Position numbers and translations under genes: made by a program. From the NCBI GenBank assembly GCA_021160565.1, contig JAGHCG010000117.1, positions 1 through 8,243 of the forward strand: a stretch of DNA of 8,243 nucleotides. Reading direction: 5' to 3'. Below, piece by piece: positions 5,462 to 8,243 of this stretch. Below the pieces are notes generated by a model. The model had not been told where the DNA came from, did no database searches, and saw only the letters and a program-made list of their open reading frames with translations. Position 1 is the stretch's first letter. Each line of letters begins with the position of its first letter. The DNA comes from a bacterium (GTDB lineage: Bacteria; Ratteibacteria; UBA8468; B48-G9; JAFGKM01).

Positions 5462-5941
5462 ATGAAAAAATATTTCTTCTATGGCTTTATCTTTTTATTT
5501 CTAATTTTTGGACTTTCCTTCAGATTTATTTTAAAGCCATTTGTACCTGTACTGTGGCAGAGGGTTGATGAGGCATTCCATCGGGGAGATTATAAAAGGG
5601 CAGAAAGTTATCTTGGAATTATTGCCTGGATTGAACCTGAAAATCCTCAATCATATATTCTTAAAGGGTGGCTTGAGTGGTCTGAAGCAAGAAATTTACA
5701 GATGGCAGGACTTCCCTACGAAGAACAGTTAAAAAAGGCAGTGAAAACTTACAGAAAGGGAGAGTTAAAAAATCCAGAAAACTGGCAACTTTATTTTGAA
5801 GAAGGAATAATGTGGGAATCTTTTGATGAAAAAGAAAAAAGTTTAAAAGCATATTACAAAGCCTCAAAATATGCAAAACCTCCTTACAGCAGGATTTACT
5901 ATTATAAGTCAAAGAAGTTTAAAATGAAAGTTAAAGAATGA
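5462..5941 (+). CDS. membrane-anchored TPR-like protein
   Basis: This 159-residue protein starts with a single hydrophobic segment (about residues 4-25, FFYGFIFLFLIFGLSFRFIL) that looks like an uncleaved anchor. Helical repeats of TPR type follow: RGDYKRAESYLGIIAWIEPE (41-60) is a clear half-repeat, and further helix pairs occur around 87-110 and 107-138 (NWQLYFEEGIMWES, EKSLKAYYKASKYA). The C-terminus is basic. TPRs serve as protein-binding scaffolds, probably here outside the inner membrane face. The ATG at 5462 has GGAG 8 bases upstream; a longer upstream frame runs through the tRNA and is not used. Its TGA overlaps the permease ATG as ATGA (5938-5941), which implies translational coupling. 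No enzyme motif is visible. Confidence 0.75.
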   Translation: MKKYFFYGFIFLFLIFGLSFRFILKPFVPVLWQRVDEAFHRGDYKRAESYLGIIAWIEPENPQSYILKGWLEWSEARNLQMAGLPYEEQLKKAVKTYRKGELKNPENWQLYFEEGIMWESFDEKEKSLKAYYKASKYAKPPYSRIYYYKSKKFKMKVKE

Positions 5942-6711
5942 AAAGAATAAGAAATGATTTAAGCGGATATCTTTTTATTCTGCCGGGACTTATTGGTTTT
6001 TTCTTTTTTACTCTTGGTCCAACAATTTTTTCTCTTATTCTCTCATTTACAAAGTGGGATATTCTTTCTCCGATAAAATTTGTAGGATTTTCAAATTTCA
6101 TAAAACTTCTTGGATTTCACAAAACACCTTCTGGAATTGCTCCAAATGACCCTTACTTCTGGTATTATCTTTGGAACACGATATTTTTCATGCTTTTTAT
6201 TCCTGTTTCAATGGCTCTTTCTCTTCTCATGGCTCTCCTTTTCAATCAGAAATTAAAAGGAATTGCTGTTTACAGAGTTATTTACTTTCTTCCAACAGTA
6301 TGTTCAGGAGTTGCCATGGCTCTATTGTGGAAATGGCTTTACAATCCTGAGTTTGGATTGATTAATTACCTCCTTTCAAAAATTCATATTCAGGGACCCA
6401 ACTGGTTATCAAGTACAAAATGGGCAAAGCCAGCAATTGCCTTTATGGGACTGTGGACAGGTCTTGGTGGTTTCAATACTGTTTTGTATCTTGCTGCCTG
6501 AGAGGGAATTCCAAAAGAACTTTATGAAGCATCTGAAGTTGATGGAGCAAATGCTTTCCAGAAATTCAGATATATAACTCTGCCTTCTTTAACACCAACA
6601 ACATTTTTCATTCTAATAATGAGCATAATAGGTGGATTTCAGGGTGGATTTATGACTGCATACATAATGACAGGCGGAGGACCTGCTGCTTCAACCACCA
6701 CAATTGATTAT
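5938..6711 (+). pseudogene. broken sugar ABC transporter permease (MalF/UgpA-type, binding-protein-dependent family)
   Basis: The frame starts well: MKRIRNDLSGYLFILPGLIG and the FTLGPTIFSLILSFTKWD segment are typical of the N-terminal region of MalF-type permeases, which carry sugars or glycerol phosphates with a MalG-type partner. An in-frame TGA interrupts it at 6499-6501 (codon 188), after TVLYLAA. The same frame then continues with the family EAA loop: GIPKELYEASEVDGANAF, QKFRYITLP and GGGPAASTTTI. A Leu is usual at the TGA position, and TTA to TGA is one change. Homology stops at about 6705-6711; the expected last membrane helix is replaced by unrelated sequence that reaches TGA at 6763. 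The gene therefore has a nonsense codon and a lost 3' end and is very likely inactive. A 187-residue truncated product could still be made. No MalG, ATPase or sugar-binding gene is in the window. Confidence 0.85.
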
Positions 6712-6757
6712 CCCCCTCCTCAGAACCGGGTTCTGCGGACAAAAATGCACACCTTTA
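6712..6757 (+). repeat. left inverted-repeat-like boundary segment
   Basis: This 46-base segment begins CCCCCTCCT and ends ACCTTTA. It aligns without gaps to the reverse complement of 7797-7842 at 28 of 46 positions, with perfect blocks at the two ends (9 and 7 bases). It contains a palindrome, CAGAACCGGGTTCTG (6721-6735), extended by CC/GG around one mismatch. It begins exactly where permease homology ends and finishes on the stop codon of the AEC transporter gene. The hairpin could slow transcription from both sides but has no T-run. Confidence 0.45.
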
Positions 6758-7696
6758 CTGAATGAAAGACAGCCAGAGAGGAATTGAGAAAAAGGAAAAT
6801 AGATGAGTTAAAAAAGTTGTTTTTGCAGCATATTCCGAATCAGCATTATACGCCTCACTTAAAACAATACTTGCAATCGCTGTTGGCATAATAGCAACTA
6901 TACTTAAAATCCTGGTTGTTTCCATATCAAATTGAAAAACTTTAAACAGAAGAATTGAAATAAAAGGTATGAGAAAAAGACGTAGAACTATAAGAACAAC
7001 ATTTTTCAACTCCAGAAGACCTTTAATCTTTATTTCTCCCATCCTGCAACCGGCAATAAAAAGAGCAAGGGGAACAGTCACTTTTCCCAGGAGGTCAATT
7101 GCTATAAACACAGAGGAAAAAAATATCTTCAAATGCTGGCTTTCAATCGCTATCCCTGTTTTATCCCTGAAAAAAATGAGAAGAACAGAAAGCAAAATTG
7201 AAACCATTGGCACACTCAATAAATTTTTAAAACTATCCTTTCTTAACTTATTTCCTGTGAGAGCAAGAATTCCAAATGTCCAGACAGAAATTTCAGAACC
7301 AAAAGTTGAAAGTATAAGTTCGGGTATCCTTTTCTCTCCAAAAAGTACAATAATCACAGTCATGGGAAGAAAAGAATAGTTGTTTATTGTGCATTGAAAT
7401 CTAAATGTATCTTTTTCCTTATCATTTTTAAATTTCAACATACTGGAAGCCAGAAGTCCAACGATATATCCTGTAATCATCAATATTAATGTTCCAAGAG
7501 GTAGTTGCCATCCAGATAGAAGTTCAGAAGCAGTAAAATTTTTCAAAAAAGAAGAAAAAATTAGGCAAGGATAGAAAAACTTTGTAATTGAAACTGAAAT
7601 CTCTTTAATCGTAGTCAAACCAATAACTTTTCTTTTTCTTGCAAAAAAACCAAGAAGAATAATCAAAAAAACAGGAAGAATTTTAAGAATTAGCAT
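6755..7696 (-). CDS. AEC-family (auxin efflux carrier-like) transporter
   Basis: This 313-residue integral membrane protein has about ten hydrophobic helices and is full length for the bacterial AEC family, whose known members move malate, malonate or other small organic anions. It begins MLILKILPVFLIILLGFFAR, the usual first helix. CTINNYSFLPMTVIIVLFGE (102-121) matches the conserved region around helix 4, and PTAIASIVLSEAYNAD near the C-terminus matches the mobile Pro-containing helix and following loop. The ATG at 7696 fits the family N-terminus, with GGAG close upstream; a GTG at 7717 would add seven residues (MILKRRG) and is the alternative. A TATAAT lies at 7746-7741. The gene stands alone between two inverted-repeat-like segments and converges on the broken permease. 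The substrate cannot be predicted. Confidence 0.88.
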   Translation of the reverse strand: MLILKILPVFLIILLGFFARKRKVIGLTTIKEISVSITKFFYPCLIFSSFLKNFTASELLSGWQLPLGTLILMITGYIVGLLASSMLKFKNDKEKDTFRFQCTINNYSFLPMTVIIVLFGEKRIPELILSTFGSEISVWTFGILALTGNKLRKDSFKNLLSVPMVSILLSVLLIFFRDKTGIAIESQHLKIFFSSVFIAIDLLGKVTVPLALFIAGCRMGEIKIKGLLELKNVVLIVLRLFLIPFISILLFKVFQFDMETTRILSIVAIMPTAIASIVLSEAYNADSEYAAKTTFLTHLFSFFSIPLWLSFIQ

Positions 7697-7740
7697 CCCT
7701 CTCCTTTTTAAAATCACTCTTCCCTTTTCTCAACTTTTCT

Positions 7741-7769
7741 ATTATACTCCATCTTTCCTGAGGAGAGAA
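7741..7769 (-). promoter_or_regulatory. candidate promoter for the AEC transporter gene
   Basis: A perfect -10 TATAAT (7746-7741, minus strand) lies 44 bases before the ATG. The -35 position at 17-base spacing (7769-7764) reads TTCTCT, matching only 3 of 6. Nearby AGAGAATCTCT (7764-7774) is a short palindrome. Confidence 0.4.
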
Positions 7770-7796
7770 TCTCTTTTTCTGAAAGTTATACTTCTA

Positions 7797-7842
7797 TAAA
7801 GGTCACAATTGTAGACCCGATTCACAGGGGATTAGGAGGGGG
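7797..7842 (-). repeat. right inverted-repeat-like boundary segment
   Basis: Its reverse complement begins CCCCCTCCT and ends ACCTTTA, like the left segment at 6712-6757; 28 of 46 positions agree without gaps. The pair bounds a 1131-base stretch holding only the AEC gene. It lies upstream of that gene's promoter and abuts the stem-loop at 7841-7880. No transposase gene is in the stretch, and no clear target duplication flanks it. Confidence 0.45.
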
Positions 7843-7880
7843 TTGGAATTTCATCAAACCGGGTTTGGTCAATTTCAACC
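7841..7880. repeat. 40-base imperfect stem-loop
   Basis: The outer arms GGTTGGAATT (7841-7850) and AATTTCAACC (7871-7880) pair over 10 positions with one G-T pair. The inner arms CAAACC (7855-7860) and GGTTTG (7862-7867) pair around a central G. No T-run follows on either strand, so it is not a typical terminator. It could be a remnant of a mobile element end. Confidence 0.5.
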
Positions 7881-8097
7881 GGAGGGAACTGATACTAAAA
7901 TGTGAGGAAAATTGATTGAAGAAATGAAAAAGATTAAAATAATAAGTAACAAAATATTCAAAACAAAAAATGAAGACGGGAGATCTCAAAGAAAAAATAA
8001 AATGTGTTGAAAATTCTGTTCCTCTTTGCATTTCTCCCCTATTCTCATTTCAGGAAAAGTACAAGTTTCGATCTTGGCAAATATTGGATTGAAAGAA
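7881..8097. other. A-rich intergenic stretch, no gene recognised
   Basis: Together with the promoter and repeat structures at 7697-7880 this forms a gap of about 400 bases. On the plus strand a short frame after TGA 7904 encodes a Lys/Ile-rich peptide (EEMKKIKIISNKIF) that ends by about 8011 and resembles no family I know. A minus-strand frame at 7822-8031 has low-complexity Phe/Ser content and looks accidental. No RNA gene or convincing promoter is visible. Confidence 0.4.
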
Positions 8098-8243
8098 ATG
8101 AATAAAGAAGCAAAAAGATGGTTGAAGCAGGCAGAAGCAGATTTAAAAGCACAAGAGATAGTGCAAATTCAGAAAATTACGAATGGGCATGTTTCCACAG
8201 CCAACAGGCAGGAGAAAAAGCACTGAAAGCATATCTTTACAGC
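8098..8243 (+). pseudogene. HEPN-domain protein, 5' part, frame broken near 8142-8148; cut by window end
   Basis: The ATG at 8098 opens MNKEAKRWLKQAEADLK, the characteristic first helix of small HEPN-domain proteins. The frame then drifts into unrelated residues and stops at 8226. The -1 frame carries the continuation DSANSENYEWACFHSQQ (from 8157) then AGEKALKAYLYS, the conserved second-helix region, to the window end. The switch fits T TTA AAA at 8142-8148: slipping back one base there, or restoring one A to the AAAA run, gives DLKSTRDSANS with normal spacing. HEPN proteins are often RNases paired with MNT nucleotidyltransferase antitoxins; the partner would lie beyond the right edge. The SD is weak (GAAAGAA). 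It may be a decayed gene, a frameshifted gene that is still expressed, or a sequencing error. Confidence 0.75.

Noticed and set aside
6499..6501. TGA recoded as Trp, Gly or Sec in the permease
   Set aside because: TGA terminates the pilin gene and the TPR gene (with an ATGA overlap) in this window; there is no reason for Sec in an EAA-loop permease, and the gene is also truncated at its 3' end.
7764..7779. AGAG-AAT-CTCT plus TTTTT as an intrinsic terminator (plus strand)
   Set aside because: The stem is only 4-5 base pairs and no plus-strand gene ends just upstream.
7822..8031. Minus-strand open frame of 69 codons
   Set aside because: Phe/Ser/His-rich low-complexity translation, no SD, overlaps the stem-loop and boundary repeat; looks accidental.

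Overview
The window is AT-rich bacterial DNA, and most of its genes lie on the minus strand. It carries a type IV-pilin-like protein with an H-X9-DG motif, a sugar ABC permease, a SagB-type nitroreductase, HicAB, HEPN and AEC-transporter genes. That mix is typical of uncultivated anaerobic lineages near Omnitrophota/Ratteibacteria or the wider PVC group. This placement is inference from protein style only. The genetic code looks standard: TGA ends the pilin and TPR genes.

Layout. (1) Positions 110-3752, minus strand: a five-gene operon read right to left, consisting of a pilin-like protein, a metal ABC transporter (binding protein, ATPase, permease) and a class I methyltransferase. Genes overlap or lie within 8 bases of each other, and a near-consensus promoter (TTGACA-N17-TAAAAT) precedes the pilin gene. 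A possible 3' end of another gene is at 3-77 on the plus strand. (2) Positions 3834-5295: three copies of an intergenic repeat (A, B, C) in the same orientation. An exported SagB-like nitroreductase gene lies between A and B on the minus strand. A hicA-hicB toxin-antitoxin pair lies between B and C on the plus strand. B and C are 102/105 identical with no gap; A is shorter and diverged. The arrangement looks like a cassette array. (3) Positions 5348-6711, plus strand: tRNA-Ser(GCU) heads a cluster with a membrane-anchored TPR protein and a MalF/UgpA-type sugar permease. The permease gene is broken twice, by an in-frame TGA and by loss of its 3' end. (4) Positions 6712-7880: an AEC-family transporter gene on the minus strand, bounded by two 46-base inverted segments that match 28/46 without gaps, followed by a 40-base stem-loop. 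The permease homology ends exactly where this segment starts. (5) Positions 8098-8243: the start of a HEPN-domain gene whose reading frame breaks at a T TTA AAA heptamer. It runs off the window.

In function, the left operon imports a divalent metal, and its pilin-like and methyltransferase partners have unknown roles. The centre and right look like an accessory zone shaped by repeats, toxin-antitoxin genes, gene decay and rearrangement. The most unusual signals are the repeat-bounded nitroreductase/HicAB segments, the inverted-repeat-bounded transporter that abuts a truncated permease, and the HEPN frameshift on a slippery heptamer.
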